A program made the translations under genes and the position numbers. Under the pieces are notes generated by a model. The model saw only the letters and a program-made list of their open reading frames with translations. It had not been told where the DNA came from and made no database searches. Source: Candidatus Anaerobutyricum avicola (lineage in GTDB: Bacteria > Bacillota > Clostridia > Lachnospirales > Lachnospiraceae). From it: DNA of 64,000 nt. This document shows, piece by piece, positions 17,568 through 27,492 of this stretch (the first letter of the stretch is position 1; the number at the start of each line of letters is the position of its first letter). Location: the NCBI GenBank assembly GCA_019113845.1, contig DXGQ01000053.1, positions 36,848-100,847 of the forward strand, read 5' to 3'.

Positions 17568-19949
17568 TTATTTATTTTCTGCCAGCAAGGTCTCCTGCAA
17601 GCAGGCGCGGATTGTTCCATCCAGCTTCATTGTCCCGAGAATGCCCAGCATCGCCATGCGGCTGATACCCTGCTCCGTACTCCGATACAGGCGCTCTTTA
17701 TCTTCGTAGAGCATTTCTGCCTGATAGAGACGGCGGAAAAATTCTGCCTGCCAGCGATATTTCGCCTGTTGCAGAGAACTTGCAAATGCAATTTCCAGCT
17801 TTCTGTCTGTCGGCAGTTCCGGAAGCAGCACCTTCAGTGTGGACGTTTCTTCCTCATACTGCCACTCGACCTTGATCTGTTCCCCGTTCGCATATACCAG
17901 TGGCTCTGCCTCTGTGACAAAGGCAAACTCCAGCGTGAAACGCCGGTCCGCCGGCAGCACCGAAAGGTCACCCTCCGGCTTATGGATAGTAAATATGCGG
18001 TTCGCCCAGTTCCATTCCATGCGGGTGAGCGCCGCTCTCCGGTCTTCGCCGCGGTCGTTGTCCTCTTTTAAGACAAAGTTCCCATCTGCTCCCGGATAGA
18101 TCCGCACCCGAAGGGCAGCCGGATTCTCCACGCGGTTGTCGCTGCCGCCCTGATCTGCCATCGGGAGGATTCCACCCGCTTTCACCAGCACCGGGATATC
18201 CTCCAGCCCGCGATAAAGCGTCAGCTTGCGACCGCCATCGTAAACGATCGGCCGGAACAGATCAAACCACTGCCCTTCCGGCAGCCAGGCCACAACCCCG
18301 GCCATTTTCGACGCCTTGTCCCCCGGACAGGTAATCGGGCAGACGATCATCTCCGTTCCGAAATAGTACTCATTTGGCACCTCGTAGGCTTCCTGCCGCT
18401 CCGGCTCCCGGTAATACATCGGACGCACCAGCGGCCGTCCCTCGAAGCAGGCGTCGCAGTTCATCGTGTACAGATACGGGATCAGCGCATGACGCAGACG
18501 CAGATACCGCTTCATCACTTCGCAGGCAGCGATATTATAGTTCCACGGTTCCTTACCGTTAAACGGGCTGTTCGTGCTGTGCAGACGGTTGATCGGGGAG
18601 AAAACACCAAACTGCAGCCAGCGGACGGATAATTCATCATCCCGGTATCCCCGCATATGTCCGCCAATGTCATGGCTCCACCATCCATAGCCGGCATTGC
18701 TGGCATTGGCGGTGAAGTACGGCTGAAAATCCAGGGACTCCCAGGTGATGATCGTATCACCGGAGAAACCGACCGGATAGCGGTGGCTGCCGATCCCTGC
18801 GTACCGGGAGAACGTCATTCCCCGCTTTCCGTCTCTGGCGCTGTCCAGATAATGATAATGGTTGAGCATCCAGAGCGGATCCAGGCCGGGCACCTTTGTC
18901 TGCACGCCCTGCTGCCAGTCGATCCACCAGAAGTCCACGCCCTGTTCTTCCTGCGGATGATACAGATACCGGAAACAGGCATCCAGAAACTTCTGATCTG
19001 TGATATCAAAGTCAATAAACTCCTCATTTTCCCAGTCTCTGCCCAACGCCTCGGCCATCTCCCGGTACGCTTCCTCGTGCGGCCGCACCCCATCTGCCGG
19101 ATGTACATTTAACGTCACCCGAAGATTCTCACGGTGCAGCCAGTCCATAAATTCAGCCGGGTCCGGAAACAGTTCTCTGTTCCAGGTATATCCGGTCCAG
19201 CCGCTGCCGTATTTCGGGTCAATGTCCACCAGATGCCAGTCCATATCGATGACCGCCACGGAAAACGGGATCTGTTCCCGCTTAAAACGAAGCATCAGCT
19301 CCTTATACTCTTCCTCTGTGTAGCGATGATACCGGCTCCACCAGTTTCCCAACGCATACCGGGGCAGCAGCGGCGTATTTCCCGTCAGGCGGTAGAAATC
19401 CTGCAGACATTTCTCGTACTGATGTCCGTAGCCGAAAAAGTAAATGTCCACCTCTTCCTCGGTCCGCGGCTCGACCCAGCCGTCCTCCCGCAGCAGCAGA
19501 GAATGACTGTCGTCGAGAACAGAAAAACCATCTCTCGATATCACGCCATGCCCAAGCGGTACGGCGCCGTCCGCCTCATCCAGCGTCCGCGCAGTCCCCC
19601 GCAGATCGTGAAATTTCTCTCCGTACCGCCAGATACTGTTGTAGGCGCTGATATTTCCCCGGACTTTGATGGACAGCCCATTAGCAGAAAACGCTTCCCT
19701 GTCATAGGTGAGCTGAACCCCTTCCGTCGTGATCCGCAGCAGATGTTCTTCCTCCTGTACCTGAAACTCCGGTACGGGAAAGCTTCTGTTCCACACACAC
19801 TGCGTCGGTCTGTCCTCAAATATGCCGTTTTCATTGTACTCCAGCCGGAGCAGCCACGGAGTGAGAACTGTGATCCTGTACGTTTTTCCCTGCACGACCG
19901 CCTCCGGCCGCGCTACTGGTCTCGTCTTTACATGAAACTGTTTTTTCAA
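17568..19949 (-). CDS. Glycoside hydrolase family 31 enzyme
   Basis: A 793-residue GH31 protein without a signal peptide, hence probably cytoplasmic. The (beta/alpha)8 domain has the nucleophile motif WWIDWQQG (D344) and the acid/base motif GFSGDTIITWES (D398). The nucleophile loop differs from the WxDMNE of classical alpha-glucosidases, so the substrate is open (alpha-glucoside, alpha-xyloside, alpha-galactosaminide or other). N- and C-terminal beta-sandwich domains are present. It starts with TTG after GGGAGGAGCACA. It sits between trmK and the pectinesterase gene and may degrade imported plant-derived oligosaccharides (inference). Confidence 0.88.
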   Translation of the reverse strand: MKKQFHVKTRPVARPEAVVQGKTYRITVLTPWLLRLEYNENGIFEDRPTQCVWNRSFPVPEFQVQEEEHLLRITTEGVQLTYDREAFSANGLSIKVRGNISAYNSIWRYGEKFHDLRGTARTLDEADGAVPLGHGVISRDGFSVLDDSHSLLLREDGWVEPRTEEEVDIYFFGYGHQYEKCLQDFYRLTGNTPLLPRYALGNWWSRYHRYTEEEYKELMLRFKREQIPFSVAVIDMDWHLVDIDPKYGSGWTGYTWNRELFPDPAEFMDWLHRENLRVTLNVHPADGVRPHEEAYREMAEALGRDWENEEFIDFDITDQKFLDACFRYLYHPQEEQGVDFWWIDWQQGVQTKVPGLDPLWMLNHYHYLDSARDGKRGMTFSRYAGIGSHRYPVGFSGDTIITWESLDFQPYFTANASNAGYGWWSHDIGGHMRGYRDDELSVRWLQFGVFSPINRLHSTNSPFNGKEPWNYNIAACEVMKRYLRLRHALIPYLYTMNCDACFEGRPLVRPMYYREPERQEAYEVPNEYYFGTEMIVCPITCPGDKASKMAGVVAWLPEGQWFDLFRPIVYDGGRKLTLYRGLEDIPVLVKAGGILPMADQGGSDNRVENPAALRVRIYPGADGNFVLKEDNDRGEDRRAALTRMEWNWANRIFTIHKPEGDLSVLPADRRFTLEFAFVTEAEPLVYANGEQIKVEWQYEEETSTLKVLLPELPTDRKLEIAFASSLQQAKYRWQAEFFRRLYQAEMLYEDKERLYRSTEQGISRMAMLGILGTMKLDGTIRACLQETLLAENK

Positions 19950-20008
19950 TGTGCTCCTCCCTTCCTGTCTCTTCTTTTGTTTCTTTTACTTCCTCTTTGC
20001 ATCCTATA

Positions 20009-20737
20009 TCATGCGCTGCCTTTCTGCAGATACTGCCTGATCTCCTCCACCTCTTCTTCCAGCTGCCGGCAGCGTTCCCTCCGTTTCTCCTCCCGGCTCT
20101 CTTCCGCCGTCTGTGGAAACGCCGCCATATGCTCCAGAATCTGCTGCTTTTTCTCCATCTCTTTTTGCAGGTATTCCAGCAGCACCGGATCTCTCTTTGC
20201 CAACAGGCAGCTGCCGTACTGGTATGTAAAGGCGTCGGGATACTGTTCTGTCTCTCCTTCCGGCGCCGGTTCTGCCTTGATGACCACATAATACTTTCCG
20301 TCTTCTTTCAGAAACCATTCCCGCCCGATGCGATAAGAATATTCATGCAACAGGCGGCGCACTTTAAACCATTCCGACTGTGGCTGTAAGATCAGCTCCC
20401 TGCCAGCCTTCAAAAACCTGACGCCCTCTCTTAAGATCCTGCAGATCAGCTCTCCGCCCATCCCGGCGATCACGACGGTGTCCGTTTCCTCCGGCGACAG
20501 TTTCTCCAGCCCGTCGCTCAATCTAACCCCGATCCGGTCCGAGAGTCCTTCCTGCCGGATGTGCTCCTCGGCACGCGCCAGCGGTCCCCGGTTCACATCC
20601 ATGGCCCAGGCCGCCGGGCACAGTCCCCGCTCCACCAGATAAATCGGTATATATCCGTGGTCTGTCCCCACATCCGCCACACGATGCCCCGGAGTAACGG
20701 CAGCAGCCACGGTCTTCAAACGTTTTGATAATTCCAT
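20009..20737 (-). CDS. trmK: tRNA (adenine22-N1)-methyltransferase TrmK
   Basis: A 242-residue Rossmann methyltransferase. The SAM motif is VADVGTDHGYIPIYL and the TrmK-specific stretch is VVIAGMGGELICRIL. The C-terminal half is a charged coiled coil (KRDPVLLEYLQKEMEKKQQ). Known role: N1 methylation of A22 in tRNAs with a long D-loop such as tRNA-Ser. It lies downstream of rpoD as in many Firmicutes, but here separated from it by 674 nt holding a large structured element. Confidence 0.9.
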   Translation of the reverse strand: MELSKRLKTVAAAVTPGHRVADVGTDHGYIPIYLVERGLCPAAWAMDVNRGPLARAEEHIRQEGLSDRIGVRLSDGLEKLSPEETDTVVIAGMGGELICRILREGVRFLKAGRELILQPQSEWFKVRRLLHEYSYRIGREWFLKEDGKYYVVIKAEPAPEGETEQYPDAFTYQYGSCLLAKRDPVLLEYLQKEMEKKQQILEHMAAFPQTAEESREEKRRERCRQLEEEVEEIRQYLQKGSA

Positions 20738-20784
20738 TGTATTTTCTCCATATAGTATCTATTACAAAATTAATGGCAGACAGT

Positions 20785-21402
20785 ACAGACGACGGTGCAG
20801 AACGCACATGCCTCTTCTCAGACAAACGACGGCGACGCGCAGATAGTCCGCCCGTCGGCGCCCTCCTTCGCGCATATAAATATTTTTACAAGGAAAGTGG
20901 GATAATAAAAGCTCCTCGGGAGCTTTTATATTTCGCCACAGGAAGCAAAAAAGTTCCGGTCTTTGCGCAAGCGCAGACCGATACCTTTTTTGTTCCTGTT
21001 CCCACTTTCCTGTTTCAGACTTTGTGATGCGCTCCATCACAGGCCTCCGGTTCGGACCACATGCGCGCTTATTGCCGTCTGGGTATTGCAAACAGAAGTT
21101 TTTCATTTGCAGAACGGTATTGTACTTTGTTACCGGTATCCAGACGGTGATTTCATGCGCACATTGTCCTTCGGACGACGGCCTGTGAGCGAGGACATAT
21201 TACAGAATTTCGAAAAGAGCAGGGGGCGAAATAGGAAAAGAAATGTTCCCGTGCTCGCACGAAGGAGCAGTTTCTTTTCTATTTCGTAAGGCAGAGCCGG
21301 AACCGTGTGCGGTTCCTCCCCCTGCTCTTTAGTAAAACAGTGAATGTCCGAGTGAGGGAGTCGTCGGACGAAGCGGCATGTGCGCTCCTCACCGTCGTCT
21401 GT
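20785..21402. repeat. 618-bp multi-stem inverted-repeat element (candidate structured RNA or MITE)
   Basis: This fills the whole 674-nt rpoD-trmK gap. Terminal arms 20785-20812 and 21375-21402 are inverted repeats matching at 25 of 28 positions. Inside lie three further closed modules. (1) 20891-20902/21000-21011, a perfect 12-bp stem enclosing an 11-bp hairpin (20905-20929) and a long hairpin (20938-20999). (2) 21038-21045/21180-21187 enclosing 21075-21082/21140-21147. (3) 21214-21226/21318-21330, a perfect 13-bp stem enclosing two hairpins (21227-21286 and 21299-21316). No plausible protein is encoded on either strand. It does not match tmRNA, RNase P RNA, 6S or any riboswitch I know. Confidence 0.8.
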
Positions 21403-21411
21403 CTCTCTTCC

Positions 21412-22509
21412 TCACATGTCCAGAAAGTCCCGGAGTTTGCGGCTGCGGGTCGGATGCCGAAGTTTGCGCAGCGCTTTGGCTTCGATCTGGCGGATGCGTT
21501 CTCTCGTCACCTGAAAATCTTTTCCGACTTCCTCGAGGGTGTGCGGTTTGCCGTCCAGAAGCCCGAAGCGCAGGGCAAGCACCCGCTGTTCCCTCTCCGA
21601 GAGCGTGTCCATGACCTCATCAAGCTGTTCCCGCAAAAGGGCGTGGGTCGCCTCCTCCGCGGGTACGGGGATGTGCTCATCCTGGATGAAGTCACCCAGA
21701 TGGCTGTCCTCCTCCTCGCCGATGGGAGTCTCCAGAGAGACCGGCTCCTGCGAAATCTTGGAGATCTCCAGGATGCGCTCCACAGGCATGTCCATCCGGC
21801 GTGCCACTTCCTCCGGCGTCGGCTCCCGCCCTTTCTCCTGCAGCAGCGCCCGTCTCGCCCGGTTCACCCGGTTGATGGTCTCGACCATGTGCACCGGAAT
21901 CCGGATGGTCCGCGCCTGGTCCGCGATGGCACGGGTGATGGACTGACGGATCCACCAGGTCGCATATGTGCTGAATTTGTAACCTTTGCGATAATCAAAC
22001 TTGTCCACTGCCTTGATCAGTCCGAGATTTCCTTCCTGGATCAGGTCAAGAAACTGCATGCCTCTCCCGGCATACCGCTTGGCGATGCTCACGGTCAGAC
22101 GAAGGTTCGCCTCGGAAAGCCGCCGTTTGGCAGACTCATCTCCTGCTTCCATCCGCCTTGCCAGCTCGATCTCCTCCTCCGGTTTCAGAAGAGGGATCCT
22201 GCCGATCTCTTTCAGATACATGCGCACCGGATCTTCCATGGATACATTTTCCGCGTCCATCAGATGCAGAGCGCCTTCCATCTCCTCCTCCGGGTCGGCG
22301 AGTTCCTCGTCCATGCCGTCGGACACGGTGAGAACATCGATATTTCGTTCTTCCAGGGCGGTGATGATCTGCTCAAGCTGCGCGGGCGGCAGGGAGACAT
22401 CCCGAAATACATCCCGGATCTCCTGCATTTCCAGCACATTTTTATTCTTTTCTGCTTTCTGAAACAAAAGATTCAACTGCCTGCCAAAATTCTGTTCTAC
22501 CCTGTCCAA
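21412..22509 (-). CDS. rpoD: RNA polymerase primary sigma factor RpoD (SigA)
   Basis: A 365-residue group 1 sigma factor. Region 2 has [22 protein letters not shown], then [15 protein letters not shown] and region 3. Region 4.2 contains [28 protein letters not shown], and the protein ends near RKLRDFLDM. It starts with TTG 8 nt after GGAGG. It recognises -35/-10 promoters of the TTGACA/TATAAT type found throughout this window. It follows dnaG in the standard Firmicute order, with a 163-nt gap. Confidence 0.97.
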   Translation of the reverse strand: MDRVEQNFGRQLNLLFQKAEKNKNVLEMQEIRDVFRDVSLPPAQLEQIITALEERNIDVLTVSDGMDEELADPEEEMEGALHLMDAENVSMEDPVRMYLKEIGRIPLLKPEEEIELARRMEAGDESAKRRLSEANLRLTVSIAKRYAGRGMQFLDLIQEGNLGLIKAVDKFDYRKGYKFSTYATWWIRQSITRAIADQARTIRIPVHMVETINRVNRARRALLQEKGREPTPEEVARRMDMPVERILEISKISQEPVSLETPIGEEEDSHLGDFIQDEHIPVPAEEATHALLREQLDEVMDTLSEREQRVLALRFGLLDGKPHTLEEVGKDFQVTRERIRQIEAKALRKLRHPTRSRKLRDFLDM

Positions 22510-22672
22510 AATACGTCCTCCACATTTTTACCCATACTTCTGCCCCTGTGCCGGCAGCCTGCGCGGCTGTCCACACGGCGGCGCGTCCTCTCTGCCGCGC
22601 CTGTACACTACGTAAAGTCTAACCATTTTTTCTTTAATTATTCTGTCTTTCGTATTTCGGAAGGTGTCTCTG

Positions 22673-24463
22673 TCATCCCTGCTGTTCCTGATGCAGATGC
22701 AGGTTCAGTTTCTGCACCTTATTTTTTCTTGTGAGAAGCTCCTGCCAGCGCACAATGTCGCCGGTATGCACCATCTCATCCTCAATGCTGGCAAGAAGAA
22801 TCTTTTTTACCACATCGGTAAGCGCCTTGTCCCTGTCTTCCGGGGACGTCTCGTACTGAAGGTGCGCGTTAAAGAGCTCCGCCACTTCCTTCTGTTCCTC
22901 CGCTTCCGTATACTGGTTGATGATCCTGGCCGGATTTACCGGCTGTCCCTGCTCCAGCTGCTCAAAGAGCATGATGGCGACAGAGTGATACAGGGGCGTC
23001 AGAAAATCATCGGCGCTCACATACGGCCGGATATACGGATAGATTTCCGGATGTTCTGTCAGCCAGGTGAGAAGGATCCGCTGCGGGCGGGTATGTGTTT
23101 TTTCCCGCTTTTCCTGCTTTTTCTCCCGGCTCTCCGGATCCTTTTTGTACTGCTCGTTGGCTTTCTGATACTGGTAGCTGATGCCGTACTGATTGACCAG
23201 CGACTCCAGATCTTTTTGCACGATCATAAAACGATTGGCCGCAGCGGCAAGATACGTGCTCCTCTCCACCGGCTCCTCGATTTCCGCCAGTTTCTTTGCG
23301 ATGGCACGGATACACTCGGTACGGCTCTCCGGGTCTTTCTGGTCATATTGCCCGTAGAGCACGAGCATCTCAAACATCCGGCCTGCCTCCGACTCGCTTA
23401 ATCTCTTCCGGTAACCTTCGGCTCCCTCCGCTTTTATGAGCTCGTCCGGATCCTTATACGGTTTCATGGAGAGCACCCGGCCCCGGAGTCCGTTTTCCCG
23501 CAGGATCGGCAGCGCCCGCAGGGCTGCCTTCACACCGGCGCCGTCGCTGTCAAAGGAAAGAATCACCTCATCGGTGTATCGCTTTAAGAGCATCGCCTGA
23601 TTGGGCGTAAACGCGGTGCCGAGCGGAGCCACCGCATTGGTAAAGCCCGCCTGATGCAGCGAGATCACATCCATGTAGCCTTCGCAGAGGATGATGGCGT
23701 TCTCCCGCGTCCTCTTTGCGTAATTGAGGCCGTAGAGATTTCTTCCCTTGTCAAAAAGAACTGTCTCCCGGGAATTCAGATATTTCGGCTCGCCATCTCC
23801 CATGACACGGCCGCCGAAACCGATGACTCTCTGGTTGACATCCATGATGGGAAACATGACCCGATTGAAAAACTTGTCGTAGCTCCCCTTCACCGAATCG
23901 ATCGTCACCAGAGAGGATTCCTTCATCTGATAATCCGTATACCCCTGTTTTTTCAGATACTGGTACAGATCGTCCCTGTAAATATCCGCATAGCCGAGCC
24001 CGAAATGTTTGATCATCTCCTCGGAGATACCCCTTTCTTTCAGATAGGCCATGGCATGTTCACCCCGGGAACTCTTCAACAGGTAATGGAAGTAGACAGC
24101 AGCTTTTTTGTTCATTTCCTTCAATGTCACTCTGGCGTCTGCCTGCCGTCTTTCCTCCGGCGTCTGCTCCGCCTCCGGCAGCTCCACGCCGGCACGCGCG
24201 GCCAGCTCTTTGAGCGCCTCCACGAAGGAGAGCCTGTTATATTCCATCAGAAAAGTATACACATTTCCTCCCTGTCCGCAGCCGAAACAGTAATACATCT
24301 GCTTTTCCCGACTGACAGAAAAGGAAGGCGATTTTTCATTATGAAAAGGGCAAAGTCCAAAGTAGGAGGAGCCCTTTTTTTTCAGGGAAACGTATTGGGA
24401 AATAATGTCCACGATATCATTTTTTTCCCTGACTTCTTCAATTACATCATCCTCGTATCTCAT
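22673..24463 (-). CDS. dnaG: DNA primase DnaG
   Basis: A 596-residue primase. The N-terminal CHC2 zinc finger is CPFHNEKSPSF..YYCFGCGQGGN, and the TOPRIM core has ILCEGYMDVI and SFDSDGAG. A C-terminal helicase-interacting region is present. It synthesises RNA primers for lagging-strand replication with DnaB. It is the middle gene of the sigma-like/dnaG/rpoD cluster. Confidence 0.97.
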   Translation of the reverse strand: MRYEDDVIEEVREKNDIVDIISQYVSLKKKGSSYFGLCPFHNEKSPSFSVSREKQMYYCFGCGQGGNVYTFLMEYNRLSFVEALKELAARAGVELPEAEQTPEERRQADARVTLKEMNKKAAVYFHYLLKSSRGEHAMAYLKERGISEEMIKHFGLGYADIYRDDLYQYLKKQGYTDYQMKESSLVTIDSVKGSYDKFFNRVMFPIMDVNQRVIGFGGRVMGDGEPKYLNSRETVLFDKGRNLYGLNYAKRTRENAIILCEGYMDVISLHQAGFTNAVAPLGTAFTPNQAMLLKRYTDEVILSFDSDGAGVKAALRALPILRENGLRGRVLSMKPYKDPDELIKAEGAEGYRKRLSESEAGRMFEMLVLYGQYDQKDPESRTECIRAIAKKLAEIEEPVERSTYLAAAANRFMIVQKDLESLVNQYGISYQYQKANEQYKKDPESREKKQEKREKTHTRPQRILLTWLTEHPEIYPYIRPYVSADDFLTPLYHSVAIMLFEQLEQGQPVNPARIINQYTEAEEQKEVAELFNAHLQYETSPEDRDKALTDVVKKILLASIEDEMVHTGDIVRWQELLTRKNKVQKLNLHLHQEQQG

Positions 24464-24530
24464 ATTGCCTCTTTCTCATTTCTAATTATATGTCACAAGC
24501 CGTCAAACCATGCACATTTTTTTGTCTGTG

Positions 24531-25289
24531 CTATTCGATGACAGCGATGGCGTCCAGGGAAACCTTCATCAGCTCCCGGACCTCCTCCTCGGAGATGCCC
24601 ATGCGCTCCGCAAGCTCGGACGGCTTTGCCTCCCGCTCATACTCTTTGGCAAATGCAGTGGCAAGGTCATTGAGCTCATTCACTCTGGTCGCCATCTTCA
24701 TCGCAGACCGGGTGGACTGATTGTACTCGGCCATCACATCCTCCACATATTGGCGCATGACTTTTTCTTTATACTTTCGAAAACTTCCGTGCAGCCGCGG
24801 CTCGAACTCATTGACCGCCATCATCAGGCCGATATTACACTCCTGGATCAGGTCGCTGAGCAGCAGTCCACGCCCGGTGTACTCTTTTGCCAGAGCGGTG
24901 GCGTAGGCAAGGTTGGATTCAATGAGAAGGTTCCTTGCATTTTCATCCCCGTTTATCAGCTTGCGGACCAGCATCTCCTCCTGCTCCTCGCTCACCTGAC
25001 TTGCTTTCCCGATCTCTTCCATATATATATTGACCATATCGGCGTCCAGCGGATCTTCCTTCGTGGTGACATCCTCATCCGCAATCTCCGTCTGGCCGCG
25101 GCTGATCCGGTTCTCTATAAATATCCGGTGACTCTCCAGATAGCGGCAAATGTAATCCAGCTGCTCCTCTTTCAGATTCATATCAGCAAAATACGCGCGG
25201 ATCTCTTCCATCTTTAAATGGTTGTTGTTGGTCTGCGCCAGGCGCTCCAGCTCCCGCACCGCATCTAAAAATTCTGTCTGTCCTCCCAT
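24531..25289 (-). CDS. RpoD-related sigma-like protein lacking region 4
   Basis: A 252-residue paralogue of RpoD, sited just upstream of dnaG. It aligns with RpoD region 1.1 (HLKMEEIRAYFADMNLKEEQ), 1.2 (VNIYMEEIGKAS), 2.1-2.2 (ESNLAYATALAKEYTGRG, DLIQECNIGLMMAVNEFEP) and region 3 (EAKPSELAERMGISEEEVRELMK). It stops there, without region 4. The region 2.3-2.4 stretch that melts and reads the -10 box is changed: the YATWWIRQ sequence of RpoD is replaced by KYKEKVMRQYVEDV. The start is supported by AAGGAG. It may be a core-binding regulator rather than a sigma factor able to read a -35 box. Confidence 0.8.
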   Translation of the reverse strand: MGGQTEFLDAVRELERLAQTNNNHLKMEEIRAYFADMNLKEEQLDYICRYLESHRIFIENRISRGQTEIADEDVTTKEDPLDADMVNIYMEEIGKASQVSEEQEEMLVRKLINGDENARNLLIESNLAYATALAKEYTGRGLLLSDLIQECNIGLMMAVNEFEPRLHGSFRKYKEKVMRQYVEDVMAEYNQSTRSAMKMATRVNELNDLATAFAKEYEREAKPSELAERMGISEEEVRELMKVSLDAIAVIE

Positions 25290-25309
25290 TCTTCCTACTC
25301 CTTCTTTCT

Positions 25310-27178
25310 TTATTCTGCCGGGACTTCTTCTGACTTTTCACTGTCTTCCACCGTTTCTTCCGGCTCTGCTTCTTCCGTCTTCCCAACGTCTTCCACCGTT
25401 TCTTCCGGCTCTGCCTCTTCCGTCTCCTTGACATCTTTCATCGTTTCTTCCGACGATGCTTCTTCCGTTTTCTCAACGTCTTTCACTGTTTCTTCCGGCT
25501 CTGCTTCTTCCGTCTTCTCCGGAACCTCGTATTTCTCATCTGCCGGAAAACGGATACCTATCTGCCGTCTCGCCTCATCGAGCACCTTCATCGTCGCCAG
25601 GGTGATGTCTCTGGCCTCTTCCCATCCGGTCCCTGTCTTTACCATTTTTATGAAGGCGGCTGTCTCATGATTCAGAACATTGTCTGACTGCTCAAAATGA
25701 ATCGTCTGGTTCACTGTCTTCCTTCTTATATGAAGATCCTTCACATTTTCTATCTCCGTCACCTGCATGACGCCCTCCTCACCGAGGATCTGGCTTGGCA
25801 TGGCGGCATTGGTGATCTTTGAGTAAATGGCCTCCCCGATCATATCCTCATACTCCATGAGAATGGTACCCTCGCCGTCCACTCCATTGGAAAGACGCAC
25901 ACCGGAGGCTTTCACGCTCTTTGGCGCGCCGAAGAGCCGGATCATACAGGCCACAGGATACACGCCGATATCCATCAGCGCTCCGTTGGAAAGTTCCGGC
26001 TTAAATGCATTTTCTATGATGCCTCTCTTGAAATTATCGTACCGGGAGGAATACTGACAATACTGGAAAGTAGCTCTCCGGATCGTTCCCAGCGTCTCCA
26101 TATACCCGGTCATCTTCTGGAATCCCGGGGTGTAAATGGAACGCATTCCTTCCATTAAGATCACGCCCTCTTCCTCCGCTACCGCAAACATCTCTTCCGC
26201 CTCCCGGTAGTTGGAAGCCAGCGGTTTCTCGCAGATGACATGCTTGCCGGCCCGCATCATGGCGATAGCCTGGTCATGATGGTAGCAGTTCGGGCTTGCC
26301 AGATAGACCGCGTCAAAGGCGTCGCTCCTGGAAAACTCCTCCAGATCATCGTAATAGACCAGGTCCCCTTTTCGGAAACCAAACTCTCTTGCTCTTTCCA
26401 TCGTTCTGGAATAGACAGCCGTCAACACAAATCCATTGATAAAGCGGTTTGCCTGATAAAAGCTCTCCGCGATCTTTCCTGTCCCGATAAATCCAAATCG
26501 TACCATTGTCGTATCCTCCTCTTTCTTCTCACCCTGTTCCAGCAGAAAACTTTGCAGTTCCTTTACATTTTCTACGATATGTCCCGCGCCGGCCTCTTCC
26601 AGCTCCTGCCGGGAACCATAACCGTAGAGAACGCCCACCGACTCCACGCCGCAGGCTGCCGCCCCCTCCATGTCATGCTTTCTGTCGCCGATCATCAGCG
26701 CATCCTTTCCCCGGATGCCATACGCGTCCAGGGCATATTGGATCACTTCTGCCTTTTTCACTCTGGTCCCATCCAGCTCGCTGCCTGACACAAAGGAAAA
26801 ATACTCTTCTATGCCAAAGTGCCGCAAAATCCGCTCCGCGTACACCCGCGGTTTTGAGGTGGCGACCGCCAGTTCAAAGCCTGCATTATGCAGGTTTTCC
26901 AGCAGTTCCGGGATCCCCGGATAGATCTCGTTCTCAAAGATGCCTTTCGGAGCAAAATACTCCCGGTAATATTTTACCGCTTCCTGCGCCTGCTCCCCGG
27001 AGAATCCGTAAAACTGCCGGAAGGATTCCGCCAGCGGCGGTCCGATAAAGGGAATCAGTTCCTTTAAGTACCGGACAGAGATCCCGAACTTCGCGAGGGC
27101 ATACTGCACGGAGGAAGTGATACCGAGCATCGGGTCCGTCAGCGTCCCGTCCAGATCAAAAAATATGTAACGTTTCAT
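25310..27178 (-). CDS. Fused HAD phosphatase and Gfo/Idh/MocA oxidoreductase
   Basis: A 622-residue protein. Residues 1-220 are a phosphoglycolate phosphatase-like HAD hydrolase (DLDGTLTDP; ATSKPR; IGDRKHDMEGA). Residues 225-560 are a Gfo/Idh/MocA NAD(P) oxidoreductase (GFIGTGKIAE; ASPNCYHHDQA; CEKPLASN). The tail is about 60 residues of acidic repeats. The oxidoreductase could also be made separately: ATG at 26506 is preceded 8 nt upstream by a perfect AGGAGG (26515-26520), in frame with the HAD part and with no stop between. The substrates are unknown. It lies 20 nt upstream of the sigma-like gene and is probably cotranscribed with it. Confidence 0.8.
   Translation of the reverse strand: MKRYIFFDLDGTLTDPMLGITSSVQYALAKFGISVRYLKELIPFIGPPLAESFRQFYGFSGEQAQEAVKYYREYFAPKGIFENEIYPGIPELLENLHNAGFELAVATSKPRVYAERILRHFGIEEYFSFVSGSELDGTRVKKAEVIQYALDAYGIRGKDALMIGDRKHDMEGAAACGVESVGVLYGYGSRQELEEAGAGHIVENVKELQSFLLEQGEKKEEDTTMVRFGFIGTGKIAESFYQANRFINGFVLTAVYSRTMERAREFGFRKGDLVYYDDLEEFSRSDAFDAVYLASPNCYHHDQAIAMMRAGKHVICEKPLASNYREAEEMFAVAEEEGVILMEGMRSIYTPGFQKMTGYMETLGTIRRATFQYCQYSSRYDNFKRGIIENAFKPELSNGALMDIGVYPVACMIRLFGAPKSVKASGVRLSNGVDGEGTILMEYEDMIGEAIYSKITNAAMPSQILGEEGVMQVTEIENVKDLHIRRKTVNQTIHFEQSDNVLNHETAAFIKMVKTGTGWEEARDITLATMKVLDEARRQIGIRFPADEKYEVPEKTEEAEPEETVKDVEKTEEASSEETMKDVKETEEAEPEETVEDVGKTEEAEPEETVEDSEKSEEVPAE
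25345..25524. repeat. Four 45-bp tandem repeats encoding an acidic tail
   Basis: Units start at 25345, 25390, 25435 and 25480 and encode near-copies of EKTEEAEPEETVKDV at the C-terminus of the HAD/oxidoreductase fusion. The exact 15-codon period suggests expansion by slippage or unequal crossing-over; copy number may vary between strains. Confidence 0.85.
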
Positions 27179-27418
27179 TCCTTAACTCCTTTTTCCCAAC
27201 CTTTTCTCCTGCCGGTCTTTTCCCGAAACAGCAACCAGAAAACGCCGCCGTTCCTCGCCTTTGCCGGGAAAATCCGTGCCTGCCATTGCTGACAGGTTAT
27301 TGTAAATAGTATAAAAGAAAAGTCCCCAAAATACAACCGGTGTCAGAGCACATTCCCCGGAGAAAACCGCTTTCTTTCTGCCATCTCTTCCTGAGCTTCG
27401 CCGCCGCAAACTGAGCGA

Positions 27419-27447
27419 TTGACAGCATTTCTTTTATAAAATATAAT
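27419..27447 (+). promoter_or_regulatory. Consensus sigma-A promoter
   Basis: TTGACA (27419-27424), 17 nt, TATAAT (27442-27447), both perfect, 45 nt before the McrB-like gene. The rest of the 314-nt gap between this gene and the HAD fusion shows nothing else I recognise. Confidence 0.8.
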
Positions 27448-27492
27448 GTACATACGATAACAAATCACAGCGCAGAAAGGGCAGGGGAAGAT

